The position numbers were made by a program, and so were the translations under genes. Below the pieces are notes generated by a model. It saw only the letters and a list, made by a program, of their open reading frames with translations, did not search any database and was not told the DNA's origin. 64,000 nucleotides of DNA from contig RPFO01000219.1 of the NCBI GenBank assembly GCA_009746045.1, positions 851,501 through 915,500 on the forward strand, given 5' to 3'. The DNA comes from Mesostigma viride. Lineage: Eukaryota > Streptophyta > Mesostigmatophyceae > Mesostigmatales > Mesostigmataceae. This document shows, in pieces, positions 22,801 through 32,039 of this stretch (position 1 is the first letter of the stretch; each line of letters starts with the position of its first letter).

Positions 22801-23158
22801 TGGCCCTCCATCGAATGAAAAGTGGCCACGAGGAGCCGAGCGTTGACCAGCTGGGGTTCGCCCATGTGGCGTACGGCGAGCGGGGAGCAGAGGAGACCGA
22901 CGCCCCCGTTCCCGGTGCCGTCGCCGCCTCCGTAGTAGAACCGCCAGCCGTCGATGTCGTCAGCAACAAGGGCAGTTGATCCGCGGGCCGATGCAGTGCG
23001 CCTGTGTTCTTGGATTCCCAGGATGGCGATATTATTGTCGATGCAGAAACCAATAAGATTGGAGACTCGATGGCACTGACAGTCGTCACTGCCGGCAGGC
23101 AGTGACAGCGGTCAGCGTTGGGCTGGAGCGTGCGGGCGTTGAAGGTGGCAATGACCAA
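19877..23158 (-). pseudogene. LINE ORF2: APE endonuclease and reverse transcriptase (copy 1)
   Basis: From the start at 23158 (MVIATFNARTLQPN) the frame-corrected protein shows the APE endonuclease landmarks: ILGIQEHR (catalytic Glu), VGYAPH, ALLLDANAT, RCIDYVVMRKR and VRSDHRIV. A Pro/Ala/Arg-rich connector follows. The reverse transcriptase has GFRPGRNT, FVDFIKAFDSV (motif A), GVWQGCVLSPYLF (motif B) and YADDITLIEKPE (motif C, YADD). Then come YGAETWTLMQEL and a C-terminal region ending HTPVTRT. Several frameshifts split it, so it is inactive. The protein nicks DNA and copies its own RNA at the nick. The order EN then RT with no RNase H seen fits LINE-like elements; the clade is not determined. 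Confidence 0.85.
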
Positions 23159-23286
23159 GGGCGCGCGTTGACCGAAAAGGGGGGTGCAGGCGGCCGGGGG
23201 TGGGGCCGGGCGGAGATGGAGCAGGGTGGTGATGGGAGTGGGGGTGGAGGTGGTGGGGTAGGGGGGGCGGGTTGGGGACTTATGCT

Positions 23287-23884
23287 TTCAATCACCGTTT
23301 TGCTTCTTACTGCCAACGCGTCGAGGCGACGCCGACGGTTGGCTCGGGTGGCCAGGTAGAATGCGTCTGCGTCTGCACGCATAAGAAATGCGTGGAGTCT
23401 GAGGAGGTTTCGGAGGCGGCCGCGCGAGGTGGGGCGAACCTGGCTCACTGCACCATGCCGACCCGTTGCTCTCTCTCCGACAGCCCGAGGGCTGCGAAGG
23501 CAAAGGGGCGGGAAGGGGAGTTAGGCAGATCCCACTGCATGCTAGAGCCGCGGAGCCGCGGGGCCGCGCTCAGCGTCGTCATTGATAGGAGAGAAGGGTT
23601 CGCAGCGCGGGCTCCGGCTCAGGTGCGCAAGGCGAACGAATTTATTAGGGTGACGGGCAAGCCTGGCATGCAGCCATACCTGAGCTGAAGTTGCCCCGGC
23701 GGATCCCCACACGTGCTGGGGAGCAGGTGACCGTCGATGCCGGTGGCGATGGCGGTGACGGCGGGGGCCGAGCAGGGGGCTGGGGCGCTGGCACGGCGGT
23801 ATCCATGGGGGTCGCCGTCATTGGAGGAAGGTCCTGGCCGTTAATGCGGACGATGAAGACGCCATTAAAGAGGCGGGCATAGAT
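23287..23884 (-). pseudogene. LINE ORF1 C-terminal fragment (copy 1)
   Basis: This is the truncated end of ORF1, reading RRASAPAP in the Pro/Ala-rich part and LLRLHAFLMRADADAFYLA near the end. It corresponds to 50040-50643 of the plus-strand copy. The 5' truncation removed the rest of ORF1. Confidence 0.65.
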
Positions 23885-23894
23885 CCTACACCTT
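23885..23894. repeat. Target-site duplication of LINE copy 1, 5' side
   Basis: CCTACACCTT, identical to 19775-19784. Confidence 0.85.
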
Positions 23895-23996
23895 GTTATG
23901 CATCAATTAACACATACCTGGAAACTCCTGCGATTAATTAATTAATTTATTAGACTCGTGCTCCCGTTGGCCGGGGAGTCACGGAGCATTAACCCC

Positions 23997-24584
23997 GATG
24001 GATGGATGGATGGATGGATGGATGGATGGATGGATGGATGGATGGATGGATGGATGGATGGATGGATGGATGGATGGATGGATGGATGGATGGATGGATG
24101 GATGGATGGATGGATGGATGGATGGATGGATGGATGGATGGATGGATGGATGGATGGATGGATGGATGGATGGATGGATGGATGGATGGATGGATGGATG
24201 GATGGATGGATGGATGGATGGATGGATGGATGGATGGATGGATGGATGGATGGATGGATGGATGGATGGATGGATGGATGGATGGATGGATGGATGGATG
24301 GATGGATGGATGGATGGATGGATGGATGGATGGATGGATGGATGGATGGATGGATGGATGGATGGATGGATGGATGGATGGATGGATGGATGGATGGATG
24401 GATGGATGGATGGATGGATGGATGGATGGATGGATGGATGGATGGATGGATGGATGGATGGATGGATGGATGGATGGATGGATGGATGGATGGATGGATG
24501 GATGGATGGATGGATGGATGGATGGATGGATGGATGGATGGATGGATGGATGGATGGATGGATGGATGGATGGATGGATGGATG
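23997..24584. repeat. (GATG)n array, about 147 units
   Basis: An almost perfect 588-bp run of GATG. It lies between two minus-strand LINE-derived segments and may have grown from the 3' tail of the element at 24.7-25.0 kb. All open frames in it are artefacts. Confidence 0.97.
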
Positions 24585-24611
24585 GGTGCAAACAGTCCTA
24601 CCGGTCTAATC

Positions 24612-24715
24612 TATCTACAACATCGATCTACAACATCGATCTACAACATCGATCTACAACATCGATCTACAACATCGATCTACAACATCGATCTACAACA
24701 TCGATCTACAACAAC
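24612..24715. repeat. 13-bp repeat CGATCTACAACAT
   Basis: Eight tandem copies of CGATCTACAACAT directly beside the GATG array. Confidence 0.93.
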
Positions 24716-24728
24716 TAGTCTAAGCTCT

Positions 24729-25046
24729 CTACCCTAGGGGACCTGTCTGGCGTGCCTCCCGTATGTTTGCACACGCGGGCGCTTCCCCACGGGAGGGGGT
24801 TCGTTGTCCTCTATAACCTGGGCCCACTTGGCCTTGTCCATCATCTTGTTCCAAATCACGGAGAGGCCTAGCCCCCCCATGTCTGCAACTAGCTGTTCTT
24901 TGAAGGTGCGGGCCTTCCGGCGGCGAGCATTGCTGGGCCCGGCCCACGTAAGGAGGTGCCGGCCAGGCTGAGCTGGGCGCAGCCCCGCACTGAGAGGGGC
25001 CACGATGAAAACTCCTGCGATGGCGTGGACATGCATGCATGGACAT
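24729..25046 (-). pseudogene. LINE ORF2 C-terminal fragment, second subfamily
   Basis: The minus-strand frame reads QPGRHLLTWAGPSNARRRKA, then LGLSVIWNKMMDKAKWAQV and KRPRVQTYG. It aligns by eye with the extreme C-terminus of family A ORF2 (QPGRYVLTWRAPGRA, GLSVIWRQMVRKDRWQVV, APRVTKYG). The two differ at many positions, so this is a distinct but related subfamily, heavily 5' truncated. The conserved GLSVIW...W-Q-V pattern shows the tail is a real protein segment. Confidence 0.7.
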
Positions 25047-25089
25047 GTGCTACCGTCCCTAGAAAGAACGGGCTGATGCGGCTGTGGGA

Positions 25090-25396
25090 ATCCGGCCTCC
25101 CGGCTTATACGTACATGATCTGAGGGCAGTTCACCTCAGTGCAAAGATAGATGGCACTGGTGGTATGGATACATATATACCAATCCCAAGGCGACTGAGG
25201 GGTAATGCGTGTGCCAAATTGTGTAAAAATAATGATGGTTCGGGACGTGGCCAGTGCCCACAATGTATATGTACCCCGCAACTAGAAGCTAGATAGTTAT
25301 CTGGTCTAGCTGGACACCCCATTCCATTTATTCCATCCGGCCCAATAAGGACTTGCATGCTCACGTGATACATGCCATTAAATTAATTAAGATCAT
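25090..25396 (+). mobile_element. Decayed LINE family A 3' end
   Basis: The sequence follows, with many changes, the last 300 bp of the plus-strand LINE copy: GATAGATGGCA, CCCAAG, GTGTGCCAA, GCCCACA, CAACTAG, CCATTCCAT, AAGGACT, GCTCACGTGA and an ATTAATTAA tail. It is an older insertion lying directly beside the 5' end of LINE copy 2. Confidence 0.55.
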
Positions 25397-25463
25397 GCGG
25401 TGACGGAATGCAATATACGAGAATGCTCATAACTTTTGACTCCAACCGTGAAATTTCATCGGG

Positions 25464-26155
25464 TTGGTTGCATTAGACTCGTCTTTTGAAGACGAACACG
25501 CTGATATAATTTTCTGCAGCTATCGCTCAATATTTCCGAAGATACCGGCACCGCCCTGCCCAGCAAATATCGCTGTTTTTCAGCTCGATACGGCGGAATA
25601 CGACTCATCCCAGCAATCACAAGCGTCCGCGGCCCTGCACCAACTCGCTGATGAAGCCATGGCGTCATTGGAAACACGTCCCTTGCACGCTATGCCGGAC
25701 GCCACTGTCAGCATATCCAGCCGCTCCACTCCACCGCTCCGCCGCACAGCGACCCTGCCATGGATACCCGCGAGGAGGCCTTTTCTGCCGAGGAAGCTGC
25801 CGCATTTTTACCTGGCATGCAAATGGCCAGGCCTTAACGCCATCATGCGCCTGTCCCGAGCTGCCGCCCTCACCATCCTGCACAGTGGCTGCCGAGAAAA
25901 AGTGCGAGATCCGGGACTGCAACCAACAGGTTACCCACCTGTCGGACTTTCTCCACGACAACCCCGACGACACCGACCTCTGCCTCGCAGTCCGGGTGGA
26001 CGTGCTCCCGTCTTTCCGACAGCGCCCTTGAGCCCTTTGTCATGGCCTCTCTGGACCTGGGAGCCGACCCCACTGTTGCTGCCACCATCGGCATCACCGC
26101 CAAGCAAGTCGTCAATACCTGCTTCGATCACCTCCCCTCCCTCCTCAACGCTGCC
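25464..26155 (+). pseudogene. LINE ORF1, 5' part (copy 2)
   Basis: Frameshifted reading frames give DEHADIIFCSYRSIFPKIPA, LHQLADEAMASLETRP, EKKCEIRDCNQQVTHLSDFL and finally VVNTCFDHLPSLLNAA at the insertion point. No family motif is recognised in this part. It is called ORF1 because the frame continues exactly across the 23-kb insertion into the ORF1 part at 49412, which lies upstream of ORF2. Confidence 0.6.
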
Positions 26156-26220
26156 GGGTGGTCCCACGCGGAATGGGGTAGATTTTTGCAAGAAAAAAAC
26201 GCTAATTTCAATCGTCCGAA
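26156..26220 (+). repeat. Left terminal inverted repeat of the 23-kb element
   Basis: Starts GGGTGGTCCCACGCGG and pairs with the reverse complement of 49339-49411. The first 24 bases are identical, then the right copy has about 14 extra bases before GCAAGAAAAAAA. Confidence 0.88.
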
Positions 26221-26541
26221 AACCGGACATTGCGCCGAAATTCTTGCGGAAAATTTGGCAGCCGAGCGAATTTTTCGCCGGACGGACTTTGCGCCGAAAT
26301 TTTTTGTCTGCCGTGCTTCGAACTCAACCGACTCCTGCTTTTGCGTGCACTTTGTCCGATGCCTGCAGGCCACGCACGAATTTTGCGACCGAAATATGAC
26401 GACTAGACAAGTTTAGCGACGACCTACATCGATCTATTGCCACTTTTGAAGTCCTTGGCCTGCTAGCAGCTTTTGATTATCAATGCCGGGAACAAAATTG
26501 CCGAAATTTTTTATTGAATCAGTATATAAATGTGCACATGT

Positions 26542-26570
26542 CCGTAATTTTATCATTCTCAATGAATATA
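26542..26570 (+). repeat. Inner inverted repeat, left copy
   Basis: CCGTAAT then TATCATTCTCAATGAATATA. Its reverse complement is at 31950-31977, with one small indel. The pair frames the small ORF and the transposase gene. Confidence 0.75.
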
Positions 26571-26625
26571 AATATGTGCACATAAAGTCGACATTGTCGA
26601 GTATTTGACAACTTAGGCATTGCGC

Positions 26626-27228
26626 CTAGAAAAAGGTGCCCCATCCGTCGATGTCAAAATCGCCGAAGGAGTACACTCCCTGGTACAGGTCTCCCCTGTA
26701 GTTGGGAGGCTCGCCTGTATACATTTTGGTGTTCCACTTGGCCCCGCCGTTCTCCGCAGCAGCCAGGAACTCCTGCTGGGCCTCAGCCCTCAGGCGCATC
26801 ATTGATACATTGGGAGAGCCCGGAATTTCCGTGCTCTCCACCACCACTCTCGCCTGATTGTCAGGCACGCATTGGTAAGCAGGGTTCAAATCTGAATCGG
26901 GTGGCACCAGATCGATCATGCCATTGCCGAACGCAATGACACCTGCACCCCACTGTGCAGAAGGTCCGAGCAACTCTACATCAATTCTGATGTTTGCAGC
27001 GTGCTCATTTTTGTCGACCATCACATAGGTATGCTGAGAACCGAAAATATCGCTCTGCTCCATTTGTGACAGTGTTAAATTTCGGCAAGCTTGGCTGCTT
27101 GCAATCGACAGGAAATTGGTGACCCCGACAGCCAGACGCGCAAGGGTTATCACTGCAGGTAGAACCCAAAATTTGTCGATAAGGAGTAATGGAAGGGCAC
27201 GACCACCAGTCACTACTATTCGCTTCAC
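26626..27228 (-). CDS. Unknown 200-residue protein with N-terminal hydrophobic segment
   Basis: An intact minus-strand frame starting MKRIVVTGGRALPLLLIDKF. Residues 10-45 are largely hydrophobic (a signal peptide or membrane anchor is possible). A soluble region follows with YVMVDKNEHAANIRIDVELL, NPAYQCVPDNQARVVVE and a Tyr/Gly/Asp-rich end (YRGDLYQGVYSFGDFDIDGW). It is not recognised. It lies downstream of the transposase gene on the same strand, inside the inner inverted repeats. It is the only undamaged frame of any length in this arm, which suggests it is real or recently active. A virion or secreted role cannot be argued from sequence alone. Confidence 0.5.
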   Translation of the reverse strand: MKRIVVTGGRALPLLLIDKFWVLPAVITLARLAVGVTNFLSIASSQACRNLTLSQMEQSDIFGSQHTYVMVDKNEHAANIRIDVELLGPSAQWGAGVIAFGNGMIDLVPPDSDLNPAYQCVPDNQARVVVESTEIPGSPNVSMMRLRAEAQQEFLAAAENGGAKWNTKMYTGEPPNYRGDLYQGVYSFGDFDIDGWGTFF

Positions 27229-27382
27229 CGGACACCTTTTTCAGCTTCCGGTTAAAATTCAGCAAGAGCAGCGGCGATTAGATACTAAATATTGCGTTAT
27301 TGGTTCGTACCGTACCCAGACAAAAATTGTACTAGTGACGCAATTGTACTAGGCGGAATGACAACTGCGCCCGGCAAATAAG

Positions 27383-27598
27383 TATTTATTGCTCCAACCC
27401 CACAAAAAACTTGTTCCGGAGCTGTTCGAAGCGAAGAGCACTGCAAGGGATCGGACCCGAGCCAGATTTGAGTGCGGAACATGGTGGCTGGCCTACCTCA
27501 CTCCGAACATCAATGTGGACCCGGGTTCGAATCCTGTCATTGCTATTCTCTTCGAACAGTTCCGGAACGATTTTTTTTGTGGGGGTGGAGCAATAAAT
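27383..27598. repeat. Foldback element with tRNA-like T-arm
   Basis: Two arms of about 96 bp (27383-27478 and 27502-27598) are imperfect inverted copies: TATTTATTGCTCCAACCCCAC pairs with the complement of GTGGGGGTGGAGCAATAAAT, and GTTCCGGAGCTGTTCGAA with TTCGAACAGTTCCGGAAC. The right arm contains GGACCCGGGTTCGAATCCTG, a perfect match to a tRNA T-loop/B-box. It lies between the transposase gene and the small ORF. Confidence 0.7.
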
Positions 27599-27851
27599 TC
27601 TCGACATTTGCAGAAACAAATGTCGAATAGATTGTGCAAAAAAATATCGAAATCCTTATCATTATTTAAATATACAGCATAAAATTATGTTGCAGTAAAA
27701 AATAACTGTTAATTGAAGGCCGCAAAAAATTATCAACTACCCTTAAACTTGACCACAGAAAGATCTCGAAAAATATATATATATGCGGGCACCTTTTTAC
27801 ACCCTACTGAAGCCCCACTCTAAAGATATAATACGAGCCGAAACTAGGGCG

Positions 27852-27873
27852 TCGTCTACCCGCAGCGAGACCC
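27852..27873. repeat. Element palindrome, single copy
   Basis: TCGTCTACCCG followed by CAGCGAGACCC, downstream of the transposase stop and upstream of the small ORF. Confidence 0.75.
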
Positions 27874-27884
27874 CAATTTCTTGT

Positions 27885-28631
27885 TTAAGTCGGTGCCGGC
27901 CCCTCCGGGGCTTCATCCTTGATCACCAGCGCAGTAAGCCACTTGTCGAGCTCCTTGCTCATCCTGATGTCGGCACACATTCCGTCGCTGCGCACGCGTG
28001 CTTCTAGCCGGAGAGCCGGAGCGACGCAGAGATAGCAATTCACAAGCTCGGGCTGGCGTGACGGTGGCCAATCCTCAACGTTGAGCGTGAAATGCAGGGG
28101 GTCATGCTTATCCCGCTTCCAAATCCGAACGGGAAGAATGCCATTCCCGGCGAGGAACAGCTCCTTCTCCCGTCCGTTCCGGCCCTCGACCCACCTCTCG
28201 AAGTTCTCGTCTAACACGATCGGCCCGGCTTCGCTTACAACCTCAGCCAACCAGAACGGGTGGATGGGATCGTGATCCGTGTCCTTGTCCGATGGAACTG
28301 CCACATAGTCGTGGAGTCTCATCTGCCGGCCCATCGCCTCCCGCTTGTCCTTCAGCTGCTCCCCCCGCGTCACCATGCGAACCGGAGGGTTGGGCTGGCT
28401 CGGTGGCAGCAAACGGACAGTTTTCATCGAGCTTCCTGCATCATTGAACTCGATGATAAACGACCACTCGCTTAGACATCCCTCAAACCGCCCAGCCAAA
28501 CAGGGCGGACAGTAGCAGGAATAGCGCCTAATCATCAAAAGGCCAGGGTCGGACTTGTCCAGTCGCCACCAATGCGCCTGCTTGATGCCAGGCACCTCCT
28601 CCACCTCCGCGCGTCGGCCGGACTCGACGTC
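27885..28631 (-). CDS. Transposase exon 4: C-terminal region
   Basis: The acceptor GATGACAG opens the exon DVESGRRAEVEEVPGIKQA. The sequence runs HWWRLDKSDPGLLMIRRYSC, then YCPPCLAGRFEGCLSEW (C-x-C-x2-C plus a fourth Cys), an unrecognised region with two IWKRDKHDPLHF-like aromatic stretches, and stops after EGPAPT. The C-x-C-x2-C element after a W-x-R block is a usual companion of HGKG-type proteins. Confidence 0.6.
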   Translation of the reverse strand, partial: DVESGRRAEVEEVPGIKQAHWWRLDKSDPGLLMIRRYSCYCPPCLAGRFEGCLSEWSFIIEFNDAGSSMKTVRLLPPSQPNPPVRMVTRGEQLKDKREAMGRQMRLHDYVAVPSDKDTDHDPIHPFWLAEVVSEAGPIVLDENFERWVEGRNGREKELFLAGNGILPVRIWKRDKHDPLHFTLNVEDWPPSRQPELVNCYLCVAPALRLEARVRSDGMCADIRMSKELDKWLTALVIKDEAPEGPAPT

Positions 28632-31600
28632 CTGTCATCAAATAGTTAGGACAAAAAGAATACCGTTCAAGTTAGCAAAATTGACCAAAAATCAATAAAA
28701 CAGGGTATAGCTGCAGAGAGACCCCTTACAAAAAAAAAATTAACGACAAGACATACAGTCAATGATCAAAATTCGACACAGGGTATAGCTGCAGAGAGAC
28801 CCCATTCGAATCATAATAACAACGTACGACAAGATATCAAGTGATCGAAATTCGACACAGGGTATAGCTGCAGAGAGACCCCTTCATACCGATAGAACAA
28901 GCGAAAATTCATACCTAAAAGAAAAGCAACCCATTGACAGTATATAGGGTCTCTCTGCAGAGATACCTTTATTGGGTTTGAATTTTTGTAGAACATCGGC
29001 AGTTGACGTCTTAAAACCTGAAATAACACAAAATTCCGTACCGGGGGTAAAAGGAAGAAGTGGCGAGTGACGTTCTCGGCCCGCGCGCGGGCCGACTCCC
29101 TGCTCGATGTCTTGCCGCCCTGCCAGTTCTGGTTCAAGTAGGCGACTAGCTGGTGGGTCTCAAGTATGTGCTGGTTTTCGGGAATCCTCTGCATTTCCCT
29201 CAAGACGCACTTGCACTTCGCTCCTTGACCATCCACCTCCCCCTTCCCATGCTGCTCCCCCATGTAGTGGAACTCAAAGGCCTGCAGGTCGGGATCCCCC
29301 ATGAGCAGACCGTTAATCTGGTTAATCACGTACCTGGACTTAAACTGCACCGCGCAGTTGTCCGAGCACATGTACAGGTTTCGCACCTCTACCCCTACTT
29401 CTACCCGCAGGGTTTCCAGAATCTTGCGAAGAGCGTATACGAGTGCGCGCTCGCCCCGCTTGATACTGGAATCCCCCAGGAAAAAGAAGACGCGCTTTTC
29501 CAGCTCGCCGTTGAGCCGATAACGCACGATCATGGGCATCAGGATGTGGCTGCGCTTGTGGAAGTACTGCGACTGCAGTTGGACGTAGTTGCTGTTCTCG
29601 TAGTTCTCGGCCCAGTCGCCGTGCACGAGCACGTCCCCCTCTCTCAGATTCTTCTCCCGATCCTTGATTGTATCCGCCTGCGACCAGGCCGTAAAGCAGT
29701 GCACGGTGAACTTGTCCCACCTCTTCAGAATCTCGTCCCGCAGCTCAGCTGGGGTGGACCTCATTGGGACTTGCTCGGGCCGCTTCACCTTCTTCGCCGC
29801 CCTGCCATCGGTCTCGCCCTGTTTCGCAAAGGTCCGCAAAAAGTTTCGATTTGCAATAAAATCGCATTTCGATCAGATAATTGCAACTCACAAAGGGTCT
29901 CGCTGCAGCTATAGGTCACAAAAACAAAAAGTCAACAACAAGAAATAAAATCGAAATCTACTCACCCTCACCCCTCGGGTCACAGTCTGCTCCACCATCT
30001 CAAACTTGAACCAATTCAGAATCTCCGTGGAATTCTTGTCCCGATCACACTGCACCCAGTTATTATGGATGCCGCATGATTCCTCAGGACAGAACCCCTC
30101 CACACACGCCATCTTCAGTATGCGGTGAACCCTCTCCGTCCTCGGCAACCCCATCTTCGTCCTCCACCAGCCTCTCAGAAATGTCGAGGTCTTCCAGGTC
30201 CCGTCCCCGCCATTCATCTTCCCCCTCCCCCTCTTCCATCCCCCCGCCCATTCCGCCCCCTTCACGCAGCCCGTTATCCCTGCCGTCAGTCTCGGCGGAC
30301 ACCGGGCAGTGAAAGTGCTTGATCCAGTCCGTCGAGTGAATGGCTTTCCACATTCCGCAAGTACCGTCCGGCAGTCTGTACTTGGAGCATCCCGCACACT
30401 CCGCGCCACACTTGCAGTTCTTGCCGTGGTTCGCATTGCAGTGCTTGGTCCACGCCCCCATGGCCGACTGCATGGTGACGTGCTTCTCACACGCGCACAG
30501 GTTCCTCTCCTTCCACTTGCCCTTGATGCAATCGGGCGCGTATTTGCAGAAGGTCGTGTAGCCCACGTGAATGCCCACGTCCTTATCATACTGGTCACTC
30601 CTTTTGTTCCAGTACGCGTGCTTTTCGAGAAAGTGATTGTACATGTCCTCCTTGGAGGTCATGTAATAGCGCGCTCCCTCAACGGCGACGAGCACCCCGC
30701 GATTGCCATGACCCTCCCTGCTGTAAGTGCGCTTGACATCCTTCATCTGGGAGGAGGCGCGCGACTCATCATCGTGCATCCACGCGTCCACTATCGCGTC
30801 AATCACGAATTGCGGCAAAGGGCGCCCCTGGCGAGCCTGCGCGTGTCTGAGGTAGTCCAGCTTCTGCTGCCTTCGAATCGCGCGAATTCCGCGAATCTTC
30901 TTGGCGTCCGTCCCCGTCAGCTTCTCCAACTCCGCGGCCGAAAACTCCTTCTCCAAGTCGTCACCACAGTAAAGCGTGGACATCAGCACCATTCTGACGT
31001 CTCTGTCTGGGTCGCTTTTGGTCAGACCATCAAAAAAGCCGTTAATCCGAGCCACCCAGAACCTGTTCAGTTCTGCCATCCGATCCTGATTGTAAAGTTT
31101 TTTCGCCTCCTCATGATACAGCCCGTGACCTAGTTCAGCGGCCCTAGAGTTAAAGCCAGCAATCATCTGCTCGAATGCCGGCCCCCGCCCCTCGGGTTTT
31201 GTCATCGCCTGAGCCGCTTCAAACGCCTTGTCATCGAAAAATTCCCCAATAACCCTCTTGGCTTTCTTGTATTCTCCCGGCCGCTTGACTTCCTTGGCTT
31301 CAGGCTGCGCTGGATTCTGGTTCTCATCTCCGAAAACCCTTTTTGCGCCAGTTGGCTGCTTCGTCCCGGTGTTTAACTTAATTGCACTGAATCCTGGACG
31401 ACCGGACGCAAGGGCGAAAACTCCCACCCGTTCGCGTGCTGCATGCCATGACGACCGGCATAACGAAATCCATGAAAATCGAGTATCGTTGGGAAAAGCG
31501 ACAATTACAGACAAAGTTCGAAAGTGTATCATTTTTACCACGATTGGGGTCTAGCTGCAGCTAGACCCTTAGAGGGGCTTTTTCCGTTAGACGAAAAGAT

Positions 31601-31855
31601 AACCGGATCCGGGTGAACTTAGCATACCCCAACCAAGATTGGGGTCTCGCTGCAGCTAGACCCTTCATTGCGGCGTGCGATTGATACATCACAGACATCT
31701 GATTCATTAATTTTATAGTAACCATAAAGAGGGTCTAGCTGCAGCGAGACCCTTGAATTTAAGCTATTGCTTAATGTGGTTAGAAATGGTCTAGCTGCAG
31801 AGAGACCCCAATAAGGACGAAAAGATTTCAGGTTTTCCTCACCTTCGCGGCTCAT
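27885..31855 (-). CDS. DDE-like transposase with cysteine-rich domain (gene model)
   Basis: Minus-strand exons: 31843-31855 (MSRE), 31438 down to 29972, 29818-29042 and 28631-27885, with GT-AG introns in matching phase. Within exon 2 one frame change near 30.1-30.2 kb is either a short intron or an indel. The product is about 990 residues. Order: Lys-rich N-terminus; helical region; a Cys/His cluster (CKYAPDC, CACEKH, CKCGAECAGC); CPEESCG; a catalytic-type block with GDWAENYENSNYVQLQSQYF, LYMCSDNCAVQFKSRY and HYMGEQHGKGEVDGQG; then SCYCPPCLAGRFEGC. The D-x-x-EN, D-N-x3-QFK and HGKG-x2-DG motifs recur in transposon-derived proteins of many eukaryotes and are inferred to form an RNase H fold. 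It probably moves the 23-kb element or its inner module. Its introns hold nine of the 22-bp palindromes. Confidence 0.65.
28703..28968. repeat. Element palindrome, four copies in transposase intron 3
   Basis: Copies at 28703, 28781 and 28860 are identical (GGGTATAGCTG then CAGAGAGACCC). The fourth, at 28947, is GGGTCTCTCTG then CAGAGATACCT, close to the reverse complement of the first three. Confidence 0.9.
29042..29818 (-). CDS. Transposase exon 3: catalytic RNase H-like region
   Basis: Starts GETDGRAAKKVKRPEQVPM. It has HGDWAENYENSNY (first Asp), FFLGDSSIKRGERAL, MCSDNCAVQFKSRY (second Asp), FHYMGEQHGKGEVDGQGAK (His and acidic residues) and ends RHFFLLPP at the donor GTACGG. The acceptor is AAACAG. 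All the residues expected of this transposon-protein family are intact, so the exon shows no sign of decay. Confidence 0.65.
29895..29916. repeat. Element palindrome in transposase intron 2
   Basis: GGGTCTCGCTG then CAGCTATAGGT. Confidence 0.85.
29972..31438 (-). CDS. Transposase exon 2: N-terminal and cysteine-rich region
   Basis: The acceptor CATGCAG precedes CACGCG; G + CA gives Ala, continuing RERVGVFALASGR. The exon reads through KRVIGEFFDDKAFEAAQAM, RHAQARQGRPLPQFVIDAI, YYMTSKEDMYNHFLEKHAYW and CKYAPDCIKGKWKERNLCAC, then KNCKCGAECAGC, with cysteine spacing like CxC-type domains. An acidic Gly-rich loop follows. The frame moves at about 30.1-30.2 kb to the one reading LKMACVEGFCPEESCGIHNN, which ends EQTVTRG at the donor GTGAGG. 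Confidence 0.6.
31547..31808. repeat. Element palindrome, four copies in transposase intron 1
   Basis: Starts at 31547 (GGGTCTAGCTG/CAGCTAGACCC, a perfect 22-bp palindrome), 31642, 31731 and 31787. The half-sites differ only at the seventh base or by the CTC variant. Confidence 0.93.
31843..31855 (-). CDS. Transposase exon 1 (five codons)
   Basis: ATGAGCCGCGAAG followed by the donor GTGAGG. It ends in phase 1 and matches exon 2 at 31438. The 400-bp intron between them contains four palindromes. An alternative start inside the intron (MVKMIHF, 31541) is open but lacks similarity to anything. Confidence 0.45.
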
Positions 31856-31949
31856 TCTCTTATTAGTTCTCCCAGGACACTCAGATACCTGCATGGCGGG
31901 AATAACAAAAATAACACAGTAGCATTGATAAAATGGTTATCAGAAAATA

Positions 31950-31977
31950 TATATTCATTGAGAATGATAGATTACGG
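31950..31977 (-). repeat. Inner inverted repeat, right copy
   Basis: TATATTCATTGAGAATGAT then AGATTACGG, inverted relative to 26542-26570. Confidence 0.75.
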
Positions 31978-32039
31978 AGGTGAGATAGGCATGCAACATA
32001 AGGAAAAATCCGATAACTGGGAGAATAACCCTGAAGAAA

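Larger units (their letters stand above)
19785..23884 (-). mobile_element. 5'-truncated LINE, copy 1 (family A)
   Basis: A 4.1-kb non-LTR retrotransposon on the minus strand. Its 3' end carries an AATTAATTAATTAAT tail at the low-coordinate side. The 10-bp duplication CCTACACCTT flanks it exactly (19775-19784 and 23885-23894), which shows target-primed insertion. It contains the end of ORF1, then ORF2 with an APE-type endonuclease and a reverse transcriptase. Sequence identity with the plus-strand copy at 50.0-54.6 kb runs the whole length and stops at 23884, so it is truncated at the 5' end. The 3' UTR holds the paired G-box palindrome at 19803-19821. Confidence 0.9.

Noticed and set aside
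23958-24737. Long open frames of Trp-Met-Asp-Gly or Ile-His-Pro-Ser
   Set aside because: They are products of the (GATG)n microsatellite in all frames.
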